Assembly (NCBI GenBank): GCA_026182355.1
Contig: JAPFBL010000257.1
Coordinates: 434,001-498,000, forward strand
Reading direction: 5' to 3'
Length of the DNA stretch: 64,000 bases
Origin: Hermatobates lingyangjiaoensis
Taxonomy: Eukaryota; Arthropoda; Insecta; Hemiptera; Hermatobatidae
The position numbers were made by a program, and so were the translations under genes. Under the pieces are notes generated by a model, which was given only the letters and a program-made list of their open reading frames with translations, was not told the origin of the DNA and did no database searches. This document shows positions 1 to 10,535 of this stretch, one piece after another (the first letter of the stretch is position 1; each line of letters starts with the position of its first letter).

Positions 1-307
1 TCTTTCGCCGCATCTCGGGGACAAAAGCCCTAGCCGAAGATAGAGGCAAACAGCCTTCGAGATACGCCCAAGGTGGACCACACGGAGGCGAGTTTCCACG
101 ACACCACATCACATAAATGAAAAGAAAATACCACTACTAAAAAATGTTTAAGGTTTACAAAATAAAAAACTTAACTTCATCGAGATCTTCGAAACACAGA
201 TTAAATCCAAAAATAAAAAATGTCTTCCTACCAAACAAAAAATAAAAACTTTCACTTTTCACATTAGTTTATCTTGGAGGCGGTATCCCCTGCGCTCCTC
301 TGATTCT

Positions 308-1363
308 TCATATGTCGCTTATGAACTTCATAAAAGCTTGTTTATGCCTGGTAAGCGCAATTCCGTACGTGTTGCCCACAAACCGGCCCGTGGCCATTTC
401 ATAGCTGAACCTCGGGATGGCATATCTTGGGCACACCTCCAGAATATGCCCTACACTCTCCAGATGGTCGCCACAGCGACAGGCCGCACTTTCTCTCCTC
501 TTGAATCTGGAGAGGTAGGCACCGAAGTCTCCGTGTCCCGTCAAGATCTGGGAAAGCCAATGATCTATCTGCAGTTGTGCACCCTGCCTCATTCCCGTTC
601 TCACATTTGGAATGAATTTGTGTGTCCACCTGCCCACATTCCCCTCATCCCATCTTTCCTGCCACTGTCTCACTATCCAACTCTCCAGTTGCGACACCTT
701 ATCCCCCCGGAGATCCTCCGGTGAGTAGGTGATCCACCTCGGCCTATACCCTCTTTTGAGGAGGAACAACTCTACTCTCTGTTTGACCTTTAGGTCTATT
801 GGCATGCGGCCCGCCAACACCTGCACCGCCAGAGCTGAGGTAGTCCTATATCCTTTAGTGACCGCCAGAAGTGCCCTTCGCTGATACTTGACCAGTGTCC
901 TGCGGTGCGCTGAATTTATGTCAAGGCCCCAAATGGGTGCACCGTATAACATAATTCCCTCACAGATAGCATTGTATAATATTCCCCTAGATCTAGCCCC
1001 AATTCCCCATTTAGGCCCTGATAATTTGCCAACATGCATAAAACTTGTGAGGGCTTTACCTGACATTTCATTAATATGTTTTGTGAAGGTAAATCCTTCC
1101 CCTAGAGCTCCACCAGTAGCAATTCGAATAAATATGCCCATAATACCGGGCCCAACAGCGTCACCTGTTTTGATATTAGAACGTGTGCCCAGCCTTGCGG
1201 CCATAACACGCATAATAGCAACACAGATCGATGCCTTTTTTACGTGAAAACTCTTTCGCCGCATCTCGGGGACAAAAGCCCTAGCCGAAGATAGAGGCAA
1301 ACAACCTCCGAGATACGCCCGAGGTGGACCACACGGAGGCGAGTTTCCACGACACCACATCAC
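308..1363 (-). pseudogene. Internally deleted R1-clade ORF2 derivative (copy A)
   Basis: An open frame of 351 codons. Its last ~250 residues match the RT thumb and C-terminal part of the neighbouring full ORF2: motifs KYQRRALLAVTKGYRTTSA and QILTGHGDFGAYL, and a CxC-x7-H-x4-C zinc motif. Relative to that copy, RT positions 2355 to about 2624 are missing. A ~50-base piece of RT read in another frame (residues GPGIMGIFIRIATGGAL) bridges to GEGFTFTK, which is back in the RT frame. It ends early at FISDI because an AGA codon has become TGA. It has no endonuclease and no catalytic RT core, so it is a dead or non-autonomous derivative. The first ~40 residues are read through the 3' UTR of the neighbouring copy and are probably not real coding. 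Confidence 0.8.
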
Positions 1364-1519
1364 ATAAATGAAAATAAAATACCACTACTAAAAAATGTTT
1401 AAGGTTTACTAAATAAAAAACTTAACTTCATCAAGATCTTCAAAACACAGATTAAATCCAAAAATAAAAAATGTCTTCCTACCAAACAAAAAATAAAAAC
1501 TTTCACTTTTCACATTAGT
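1252..1519 (-). other. 3' untranslated region of the R1-clade LINE
   Basis: Follows the ORF2 stop at 1520 on the minus strand. About 150 AT-rich bases are followed by about 110 GC-rich bases ending in a GATGCGGCGAAAGA boundary. The same sequence occupies 1-307. There is no poly(A) tail. The next copy begins directly after the boundary with a stretch containing ACGTAAAAAAGG, so the two copies are joined head to tail. Confidence 0.75.
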
Positions 1520-4500
1520 TTATCTTGGAGGCGGTATCCCCTGCGCTCCTCTGATTCTTCTTATCTCGCTTATGAACTTCATAAAAGCTTGTTTATGCCT
1601 GGTAAGCGCAATTCCGTATGTGTCGCCCACGAACTGGCCCGTGGCCATCTCATAGCTGAACCTCGGGACGGCATATCTTGGACACACCTCCAGAATGTGC
1701 CCTACACTCTCCAGATGGTCGCCACAGCGACAGGCCGCACTTTCTCTCCTCTTGAATCTGGAGAGGTAGGCACCGAAGTCTCCGTGTCCCGTCAAGATCT
1801 GGGAAAGCCAATGATCTATCTGCAGTTGTGCACCCAGCCTCATTCCCGTTCTCACATTTGGAATGAATTTGTGGGTCCACCTGCCCACATTCCCCTCATC
1901 CCATCTTTCCTGCCACTGTCCCACTATCCAACTCTCCAGTTGCGACACCTTATCCCCCGGACATCCTCCGGTGAGTAGGTGATCCACTTCGGCCCATACC
2001 CTCTTTTGAGGAGGAACAACTCTACTCTCTGTTTGACCTTTAGGTCTATTGGCATGCGGCCCGCCAACACCTGCACCGCCAGAGCTGAGGTAGTCCTATA
2101 TCCTTTAGTGACCGCCAGAAGTGCCCTTCGTTGATACTTGACCAGTGTCCTGCGGTGCGCTGAATTTATGTCAAGGCCCCAAATGGGTGCACCGTATAAC
2201 ATAATTCCCTCACAGATAGCATTGTATAATATTCCCCTAGATCTAGCCCCAATTCCCCATTTAGGCCCTGATAATTTGCCAACATGCATAAAACTTGTGA
2301 GGGCTTTACCTGACATTTCATTAATATGTTTTGTGAAGGTAAATCCTTCCCCTATCATTACCCCCAAATATTTTGTTTCTGTCTGAAACCTGATTCTAGT
2401 ACCCTCGCAGTGAACCCTAGGCATACTCCCTCTATTTAGCCTTCCTTTTAGCATGAGGGCCGAACACTTGTCCAGTGATAACTGGACCTTTACATATTTG
2501 CACCATTTTTCTACTATCGTGAGGGAGTGATTGGCTTTTTCTTCTATTGCCCTCCTGGAATCAGCACGCACCACTAGGGCCAGGTCATCCACATAAGCCA
2601 CTGGTATATGTCCTGCATCCTGGAGCTCCACCAGTAGCAATTCGAATAAATATGCCCATAATACCGGGCCCAAAGCTGACCCCTGTGGACATCCCCTCTC
2701 CACCGTCCTTCTTACACAGCAGGTTGCGGTCCTTATACTTACTGTTCTATTTTCGAAGTAACTACGAATCAGTTCTTTTACATTACCCGAAACATTTGAT
2801 TCAAGGACCTGTCTTAACATAGCTGGTCTCCATGCATTATCAAACGCGCCTTTTATATCCAAAAAGAGACCAACTACGTATTTTGTCTCTGCTTCCTTGA
2901 CGATGCATCTGATTCTCCACAGGGCGTCTTCAGTGGATTTACCGGACATTGAACCATACTGGCTCCCACACTCAGTAGCTTGCAGGCTAGTTGCCAACTG
3001 GCCAAGCATCAACGCTTCCAGGCACTTGCCCATGGAGGGCAACAAACATATAGGTCTGTACGATGTTGCGCACGTTGGATCCCTGTCTCCTCCTTTGGCT
3101 AGCATTACAACGTCAGCCCTTTTCCACGCCGTCGGGAAATATTTTAATGCAAAGCACTCCCTGTATATCTGGACCAGGGCGTCCTTTATAACAGGGAAGG
3201 CCTTCTTGATGTAAATCGGTGAAAGTTCGTCAGGTCCCGGAGCTTTAAAGTTGCCTTGCTTATAAAGTACCATCTGCACTTCCTGGGCATTCCATACACA
3301 TTCCTCACTTACACCAGTGAGATCTGCACATATGGCCCTCGTTGTTTGGTGGTGTTCTGTTTCCTCATCCGTTGTATCCTGCGGATAGCATCCTTCCAAC
3401 AGCTTAGTAGCCCTTTCTGCTACACCATAGGTATAGTGTGACCCGCATTTTATGTCACACACTGCTCTATCTGCACTCACTTTTCCATATGCGATCTTGT
3501 ATGGAAGGCCCCACAGATTTGTCTCTAATTGTGACACAAAATTCCTCCATGACTCTCGCTTGTGCATCTCGCATGATTTTCTGAAATTTTTTCTATGTCT
3601 TATGAACACCTCATAACTAGCTTTCCTTGTTGAGGTGCCTCTGCTTCTCTGGTACTTACGTCTATGGCGGACTACTTCTTTCTTGAGCTTCGTCAATGAC
3701 TCGTTCCACCAAGGCACTTTCTTTTGTCCTACTCCTTTAAATCCATTAATCCTCACCGCCGTATTGTATAGGAGCTCTGTTATTATTTGTATCTTAAGGT
3801 CCACCTCCTGTGAGGATTGGGCTTCTATCATCATTAGGTCGCCTATTGTGTCGTACTGTGCCTCTAGCTCATTCTTAAAGCTTTCCCAATCAACTCCCCT
3901 TGTCCTTAATCTGCATAATGCTGGTGGGGGTTTCTTGAAGCCAAAGGTGAGCACTATTGGATTGTGGTCCCCCAAAGGCATATCGTTCACAACTCTCCAA
4001 CTTTTGATCTTTCCGTATAAGTCGTATGTCACTGCCGTTACGTCAATCCAAGAATTGCCATTTGGGCCTTCAAAGGTGGGCGCTGATCCTGGATCGTTCA
4101 CTACTATTAAGCCGTATTTCTGGAAGAGTTCAAGCACTTTATTTCCCTCATTTGTGGCCCTGCCTGGGCCCCATGCCATATGTCGTACGTTGAAGTCGCC
4201 CATTAATACAATGTGTTTGCCTTTGAGGGAGTCCATGGCCTTTTCCAGTATGGGCAGGGTATTACTTGTGCTTTCACCGTATTGTCTATAGAATGACATC
4301 AAGACAAATTCAAAATCCAATCCTTTGATTAGGCACGATGTTATATATTTATCCGAGACCTGACTAAATTCACAGACATCCAACAAGTCATCCACCACTT
4401 TAATAGCAGTAAGTGGGCGATCCCCTCCACTGCATATCAGCTTACCCCTCAATCCAGTTCCTTTGGCTCCTCCGAAGTTCCAGGGCTCCTGAATTGCCAT

Positions 4501-4608
4501 AGCTGATGCCTTTATGGCATTTCCAAGACCCATTAATTGTTCTGTCACCGACTGAGACTTTCCAACGTTCTGTTGTATAATTGTAATGTTATCCAACATC
4601 TTATTCAT
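1520..4608 (-). pseudogene. R1-clade LINE ORF2: endonuclease, reverse transcriptase, CCHC; one frameshift
   Basis: Encodes the polyprotein that nicks the target and copies element RNA by target-primed reverse transcription. Residues ~1-225 form an AP-like endonuclease (IQQN near 11-14, QEPW at 40-43, GDFNVRHMAWG, SWIDVT, GDHNPI). Residues ~430-780 form the RT (PGPDELSP, FLDIKGAFD, GCPQGSALGP, and the catalytic YVDD). The C-terminus has a CRCGDHLES-type zinc motif. The start ATG overlaps the end of ORF1 in ATGAATAA. The frame breaks at a C-run at 1954-1958, five Cs here against six in copy A. The frame changes there, so 4608-1924 and 1987-1520 are read as two pieces. Otherwise it is intact, suggesting recent activity. 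Gag-type ORF1 and domain order point to the R1 clade; the exact family is unknown. Confidence 0.93.
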
Positions 4609-5257
4609 TTAGTTTGTTCTTCATCGCTCTCAGTTCTCTCTTCCTCACTGGGCAAGATTTCGCCAAAGCCCCGTGGTCCTGGCATGGTAACCTAAGTTTT
4701 TTGCAATTAAAACATGTGGTGGATGACTTGTCAGGACATTCCCGCGATTCATGAGTCCCCGCGCAGTGGCCACATGATGAATCCTTGCTGTGGCATTTTG
4801 TGGCCACATGCCCGAAAGCTAGACACCTGAAACACTGGCTTATTTCGTTGTAAATGCTAACCGGGCATATCTGCCAGTCAATCCTAATTTTGCTTTGTTC
4901 TATGAACATCTTAACTTTAGACCTATTTACGGAACAGATAACCGTCGATTTCTCCCTGTTTTTATCTCCTACTCTGAAGAGGGGCTTAACGTCCCCTTCC
5001 TCTAGATTTAGGTCACTGTTATTGGCTATAATTTGCTTGGCCAAGTCTTCGAAAGTTACGTCGCTCGGAACTGCTCTGACTTGAATTCGAGGATCTATAG
5101 GTTTAATGCCTCTTACTTGCACTCCGCATCCGAGTTGTGTAATGCCACTTCTTAGCTTATTGGCTTCTTCAGGGGTTTCTGTAACAATCATAATTTCCCC
5201 AGAACTGAGACTCCTCATGGTGTTTACCTTTACTCCAAATTCAGAGGGTGCAACTCC
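4601..5257 (-). pseudogene. R1-clade LINE ORF1 (Gag-like), 5'-truncated
   Basis: Nucleic-acid binding protein that packages LINE RNA. The C-terminal third carries three zinc knuckles: CFRCLAFGHVATKC, CGHCAGTHESREC, and a longer CFNC...H...C, as is usual in R1-clade ORF1. It ends KNKLNE and overlaps the ORF2 start by 8 bases, a layout suited to reinitiation. The true N-terminus is lost. At about 5257 the sequence switches, at a shared GGGTGCA, into an RT fragment read in the wrong frame, so the open frame continuing to 5398 is chimeric. Authentic protein starts near PSEFGVKVNTMRS. Confidence 0.88.
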
Positions 5258-5585
5258 AAATGGGTGCACCGTATAACATAATTCCCTCACAGATAGCATT
5301 GTATAATATTCCCCTAGATCTAGCCCCAATTCCCCATTTAGGCCCTGATAATTTGCCAACATGCATAAAACTTGTGAGGGCTTTACCTGACATTTCATTA
5401 ATATGTTTTGTGAAGGTAAATCCTTCCCCTAGAGCTCCACCAGTAGCAATTCGAATAAATATGCCCATAATACCGGGCCCAACAGCGTCACCTACGATGG
5501 GGGTCATCTTTCTACATCTGTCCATATCAAGCCTACTAACGCCCAGCAGTACCTTCATTTCAATAGTTGCCATCCCTCCCACGTA
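5248..5585 (-). pseudogene. Third R1-clade fragment (copy C) with the same internal deletion
   Basis: Matches the RT part of copies A and B (GAPIW back to GEGFTFTKHINEMSG) and then shows the same deletion junction as copy A, with the ~50-base bridge GPGIMGIFIRIATGGAL. Its 5' part (MATIEMKVLLGVSRLDMDRC) differs from copy A and is not recognised. It is fused directly to ORF1 of the full element. Two copies sharing a junction but differing just upstream suggest amplification of one deleted lineage. Confidence 0.75.
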
Positions 5586-5589
5586 AAAA

Positions 5590-6695
5590 AAGCAATCCCC
5601 AGATCATTGTCCATACGCCTCCATAAAATTTGTAGCAGAATAAAAGATCATTCCTTCCAAATTGATTTATTGAAACAGAAATTTTCTGACCGAGGATATC
5701 CTTCTAATTTCATTAACAACCGTATAGTCCCTGCAGACGTTCATCATAATTCAGGTCCTAGGAGGGATCGCAGTGACTCTAATTTCCTCATCACCACTTA
5801 TTTTCCTGGTGCTCATAGGCTGGGTGCAGTTGTCAGGGAGTTTTTCCCTATACTTTCTTCTTCCTCCTGTACTTCTTCAGTCTTTAGTGAGGCACCTTCC
5901 ATTTCCTATCGCAAACCTGCTAATCTTCAATCTATCTTCTCTCACATCTCTTCTTCTAAGCCTCCAAAAACTACTGGTGGTATGGTTCAATGTGGACGTC
6001 GTGGATGTCTTACTTGTCCTATCATCAATCCTGTTCCTTCCTTTACCTCTGTCCATAGTAAACGCACCTACCCTATCTCTCACAAGACCTCCTGTACCTC
6101 TGGTAACTCCGTTTACCGTTTGGATTGCACCCAGTGTGATTCTTTTTATGTGGGTTTGGCTTCCACCAAGCTAAGCCTGCGTATGAATAATCACAGGTCA
6201 TCCGTTGGCAAACGCAGTGACCTTCCCGTTGCTACTCATGCCAGTTCTCACGGACTCAGTTTTAATGACTGTTTCCGTGTACAGGTCCTGAGGCAGATTG
6301 ATCAGACTAATTCGAAAGTTACTTGAGAGCTTCAGAAGAAGCACTTATTAGTCTTCTGGGCGGTAGATCGGCTCCTGGGCTTAACCTCAATCGTTGATTT
6401 TTTTTTATTATTTTTTTTTTTAATTATTAATTTTTTTTTTAAAGTTGTTACCAGCTTTTAATTTTATTTTAGTTAAATGTTTTCATTTTTTAATTTTTAT
6501 TTGGCTTTTATTTCTTTATCTTCCCTGTCTACCTTTCCTCCGAAAGTTGGCTACACTGTTTGAGTGCTTCAGTTCGAACGCCAAGTCAGTCGTTATCAGC
6601 CTTTGGAGCGATTCACTTCTTTTCCTGAAGACGAGGACATCGAAATATAGTAGTGAGTTCAGTGGTTTCCTTTCTATGTGTTCTTTTTTAAATTC

Positions 6696-6697
<2 letters not shown>
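5590..6697 (+). pseudogene. Penelope-like element P1: RT-GIY-YIG linker, GIY-YIG endonuclease, 3' end
   Basis: The PLE protein copies element RNA and cuts DNA with a C-terminal GIY-YIG nuclease. This copy lacks the RT core. It starts in the post-RT region (SFQIDLLKQKFSDRGYP), then has the CGRRGCLTC cysteine motif, then GIY-YIG (YRLDCTQCDSFYVGLASTKLS with LRMNNHR). A one-base loss near 6323 shifts the frame after NSKVT. The expected end (ASEEA, then SAPGLNLNR) is present at 6324-6396 in another frame. A T-rich 3' UTR and a hammerhead-like motif follow, and the copy ends at a (TA)n tract. The opposite-strand copy at 63529-63893 has the base that is lost here. Confidence 0.9.
6619..6657 (+). ncRNA. 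Hammerhead-ribozyme-like motif, PLE family P1
   Basis: Core CTGAAGA at 6625-6631 fits CTGANGA. A short GA...TC stem II follows, then GAAA at 6642-6645 and a possible cleavage site after TATA. Stem I is weak here (CAC...C against G..GTG). Hammerheads near PLE ends are established. Activity of this copy is inferred and doubtful. Confidence 0.5.

Positions 6698-6699
<2 letters not shown>

Positions 6700-6739
<40 letters not shown>
6700..6739. repeat. (TA)n microsatellite at the 3' end of PLE P1
   Basis: Twenty TA units directly abut the PLE terminus. The other P1 copy at 63529 also ends close to TA-rich sequence, so this is probably the insertion target or was generated at insertion. Confidence 0.95.
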
Positions 6740-6742
<3 letters not shown>

Positions 6743-9520
6743 TTTAAAATGTAATTATAAAATAGGTGTATTATTATTATTATTATTACTATTATTTGAA
6801 TGAGATAGTTATGAACACTTGTTCATTCATTAGAATGTGATACTGAATGAATAATTGTTAAATTACACTCTTCCGTAAAATCTAAATAATAAAGATAATT
6901 TATACTGAATGTTACAGTAAGTACTCCATCTGTATTAGTGTATTACTCTATTACATCCGATGGCGATTTATTAGGTAACGAAAAATGATTGGCAATTTAA
7001 TCAAACTCGTTTAACTACTACAATTATTTCAGAACACTGAAACGCAAATGGAACAAAATAAATCAATTTTCATATGTAATTTGTCGAATAAAATATCAAT
7101 TTTGTTCAAAATTTATTAGTTTAGAAAAAATCTTTAAGTCGCCACAATAATGATAAAACGACTGTTATAAATGCTTATAAGTCAGGTGACACTTGGCAGA
7201 AGCAGTGTGGTTTGATTGACGACTAACGAATCGGAGAACGCCTGATACACGGCCCTCAGCAGATTTAATTATACAATTGAAGAAGCAATTTTCAGTATCT
7301 AAAGTGATATTCCCTGAACCAGAGTAGAAGGATGTACTCTTCAATGTACGGTTAAAAAAGAAATTTCTACCCTAAATATTTCTTTGCATACTCGTAGAAG
7401 CTGAGGTATTTTAACTACAATAAATGCTGTTAATGTGCATGTATTATTCCTAAAGTTGCAGGTACCCCGCACCAATGGAAAATCCCCTTAATTCAACAAT
7501 ATATATATGTGTTCCTCTACGATGTAATAACAATCAACAAGAACATGCAAGGAATGTATAGTTTATTATTCTTTCTGTAGGACTAAACATATTACAACTG
7601 AACTCTACTGAACAAACAGGATCACAAGGATTCTACTGAACTAGCCTAGGGATAGTAGACTAGTATGCCGTTGGTTAAAGATCTCCATGATAAACAGATT
7701 AGTCTTCAAGTATAGAAACTGGGAACTAGATTTTGCTTAAATATCTTTATATATCAAAAAAGAGAAATATAAAATAATATATTTTGAGATAGTGAACAAC
7801 TTGCAAATGGTTATTCTCTCTAAATGGGGATAATTGGTCATATTGATCACAATTAACATTCTATGTCCTTGTAAAGCTTTCAAAATAAATATCTACCTTT
7901 TGTAGTGAAAACATAAGTTTTATTTCTTCTATAATACTACTCCAAGTTTTCAGAATTGAATTTATACAATTCAATATATACTCTCAATAGTTTAGTTAAT
8001 TGTTATTAGGTAATCATTACGGAAGCATTCATATTTCAATTCTTTATACAGAAAAACAATTGAATACAGAAATATTTAATAATTATTGAAAAATACAAAT
8101 GTTATTGCATGGTGTTCTAAATAAGAGAAAAACAATGAAAAATATTTAGACTACAGCCTACAGTACGGAATTATGACAATTAATTAATGAGTAACTGGGG
8201 AAAAGAAATTGACAAGTTTATAAAACTCTAGAAACGTTAATACTGAATGGTATTATACATAAAAAAAATTAAAAAGCACAATATTATTTCTCGAATAAAC
8301 TAATACATTTAGCAGTATATTCACACTACGAACTCCGACAACCTACATACATATATGTTTATTTGAAACATTAATGAGTTAATAACATTATCTCGTTAAC
8401 TTATGAAATGTATTATTGACTGAATAGTGATAGAATAAAATTAAACTTAATGCAGATTGCAAAAGTTAGAATATTAGGTATCGCCATTGGTTAGTTTAGG
8501 AACTAATTTGTTATTTTCTAAACATATAATATGAACTTTCTCAAAGTATATAATGAAGTTAAACATAACTAATAGTACCCCATTTAGACTTGTAACGTAA
8601 ATTATTTTTGAAACTTAAACACAATCTACATATTGCTAACCAAAGATTATAGTTTAATATGGATGGCAGAAGGTTCTGGTTGGAACAAATTAATATGAAG
8701 ACGTGATGTATATGGAGAAAAAGTTTGATTTATTGTGTGATGTTATGGACTCCAGAATTTTGAATACATTTAAACTTTATGTAAATCATCAAAGTTTTTG
8801 AAATAAAGGTGATGATATTAATGGCTAGAATAAATTACTAACATTTTTATTTTGTTGACAGAATATTACTTTCTTCCTTAACACTCTTAGTATAGAATTA
8901 AGTTTTTCCACTGTAAAAAAGAACTATTACTGTAGTTATTTTGATTATATTAATGAAACTTTGCTCTCAAGCGCTTTATAAAATCCTGTACTTTTAGAAT
9001 ACAATGGCAAACAAGAGTGACGGAAAGTCAGTTTTCATTTCCAATGGCAAACTAATAATACTAACTAAATAATAGCAAACTAAATAATTTTTTAAAAGAA
9101 TTTTCACCATATAAGAGACATGATTAATTCAAGTAATATCTTTCTGTGTTATTAAGTCCCTAAATTTCATTTCTCCTCGAGAAGATGGCCAGGATCTATG
9201 AAATCGTGTTGAGGAAGAAAATCTACGGTACACGATGCTACATTTTTCTCTAATTGTTATTACATCTCTTGAAGCACAAGAGTGAGTCTACTTGTGCAAA
9301 ACAGTAAATGGGTATGAAAGAAAATAAGAATTATAATTTGAAAAATAATGTTTGGAAAGACGCAAGAAACGAGTCTAACTCATGTTTACCATAGAGGCAA
9401 ATTCAAAAGATATCATCTATAAAGCAGATGTCAAGAATGCGAAGGAGATTGTGAGTGGTAAGAAAATTTTGCCAAAGCTTCGCCATTATTGGGTTAGCAA
9501 AGTGGGAGCGATATATATAT
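6740..9520. other. AT-rich stretch with no recognised gene
   Basis: About 2.8 kb with no long open frame and no recognised protein motif on either strand. It contains short ATT trinucleotide runs near 6770-6790. A slightly GC-richer patch at 7190-7280 has no convincing coding frame or splice sites. Confidence 0.6.
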
Positions 9521-9524
9521 CAAT

Positions 9525-9716
9525 AATCAAACCACAGTATTAAATGGAAAAACAAGACTAAGATCTTTCAACCGTAACAAGCGGTCTTCATCTGAGTTAA
9601 AAACCCAACTGACTCTGTTGGGGTTTTGACTCTGACGAAGACCGCTTGTTATGGTTGAATAATTTTAGTCTTGTTTTCCCATTTCATATTGTGGCTTGAT
9701 CATTGATTGTTATTTC
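9525..9716 (+). mobile_element. Hairpin mini-PLE (family P4) with hammerhead-like motif
   Basis: Two ~85-base arms (about 9528-9607 and 9620-9708) are near-perfect inverted copies around a short centre. The right arm carries GACT, CTGACGA, a GACC...GGTT stem II, GAA and AGTC (9628-9670), and the left arm carries the reverse complement. Related ends occur at 12538, 39165 and 40770. There is no protein. It lies just before a (TA)n tract. Confidence 0.7.
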
Positions 9717-9724
9717 ACGTGTTC

Positions 9725-9726
<2 letters not shown>

Positions 9727-9760
<34 letters not shown>

Positions 9761-9798
9761 ATTTAAAAAAGTCCGCTGGACCGTTTCTTTTAATTGTG

Positions 9799-9838
<40 letters not shown>
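9727..9838. repeat. Two (TA)n tracts with a PLE terminal tag between them
   Basis: TA runs at 9727-9755 and 9798-9837 flank a tag containing GTCCGCTGGACCG and TTTCTTTTAATTGT (about 9765-9797). The same tag occurs at 50478-50510 and inverted at 50527-50559, always next to TA runs. It is therefore a PLE terminus. Confidence 0.8.
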
Positions 9839-9840
<2 letters not shown>

Positions 9841-9907
9841 TATAAATAGGCAGCAGATCTTCTTTTAAACAAGTATCATTAAAATTAACCGCAGTCTCGG
9901 CATTCAC
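9833..9907 (-). pseudogene. PLE N-terminal coding fragment ending in YTNIY then (TA)n
   Basis: Minus-strand reading gives FNDTCLKEDLLPIYTNIY, the conserved segment found near the N-terminus of PLE proteins. The coding sequence runs straight into the (TA)n tract at the Asn-Ile-Tyr codons, and everything downstream is lost. The same break is seen at 37140, 52975 and 56540. Confidence 0.65.
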
Positions 9908-10535
9908 GATCTTAAGACTGAGAGATTAGATCCTATGAACTAACCTCGTGCTAACAGGGTTCAACTGGAAAAGGAGTTGGCCAAGTGACAGGTTAAATTA
10001 AAATCGATGACTCATGCTTAGTCATTGCTATAAATAGATTAAAAGGATAGTACAGGTTAATATAAAGAGAAGGTCAAAGGTCAATAATGAACAAGAAACA
10101 AGCGGTTAGAATAAAAGAGTTGAAAGGTCAACGGTATAACTGGACTAATAGAGAATAAATAGATTAAGGAAATTAATAATAATAATAATGTTAATAATAA
10201 TAATAATAATTAAGATTAATAGTAAGCTAGAAAAGATATATTAAATAAAGAGTTGAAAGAGAGTAAGAATTAATAGGGAAGGTATAGTTAGTTAGAAAAA
10301 AGAAAGAAAAGTTTATAGTTAGTTAGTTATAAAGAAAAGAATAATAATAATAAATATAAGAAAAGAAAACATATTGAGTGCGCAAGCTTTCGACATCACA
10401 GATGTCATCGACGGGCGAAGTTGTTCCTAGGAGATCCAGGACGCAAATGGCGTAGGGAAGGGAAAGCAGGCAAGTAGTGGGGGTAAAGGGAGTAGGGGAA
10501 GAGCAGGCGGAGCCCAACTGGAGAACAGCTGCAGA
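9908..10535 (-). other. Untranslated region between two PLE pieces
   Basis: On the minus strand this runs from the end of the RT/GIY-YIG relic to the next PLE N-terminal fragment. It contains a long T/A-rich part with ATT repeats (10180-10370) and a hammerhead-like stem near 10381-10416. The order is consistent with a PLE terminal region leading into the next copy's start. Confidence 0.55.
10381..10416 (-). ncRNA. Degenerate hammerhead-like motif, PLE family P9
   Basis: Minus strand: CGATGA, then a strong GACATC/GATGTC stem with a 3-base loop (10392-10406), then GAAAGC. The stem and GAAA fit, but the CTGATGA core is altered. Probably inactive. Confidence 0.4.

Larger units (their letters stand above)
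1..2354 (-). repeat. Head-to-tail 1,251-bp direct repeat of an R1-clade LINE 3' part
   Basis: Bases 1-1103 recur almost unchanged at 1252-2354, a direct repeat of period 1,251. Each unit, read on the minus strand, holds the ORF2 C-terminal coding part followed by an AT-rich then GC-rich 3' untranslated part. Unit 1 also has about 148 bases (1104-1251) not found at the same place in unit 2. Those hold a 50-base RT segment joined across a deletion, plus a short 5' segment. Unit 2 continues into a complete ORF2. The window starts exactly at a unit boundary, so more units may lie to the left. Confidence 0.85.

Noticed and set aside
338..724. Plus-strand frames over the R1 element (also 1589-1978, 3635-4291, 888-1247)
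   Set aside because: They are antisense shadows of ORF2 and recur wherever the element is copied.
1104..1160. Spliceosomal intron removal as the cause of the LINE deletion
   Set aside because: The missing segment does not begin with GT or end with AG, so a deletion or template switch fits better.
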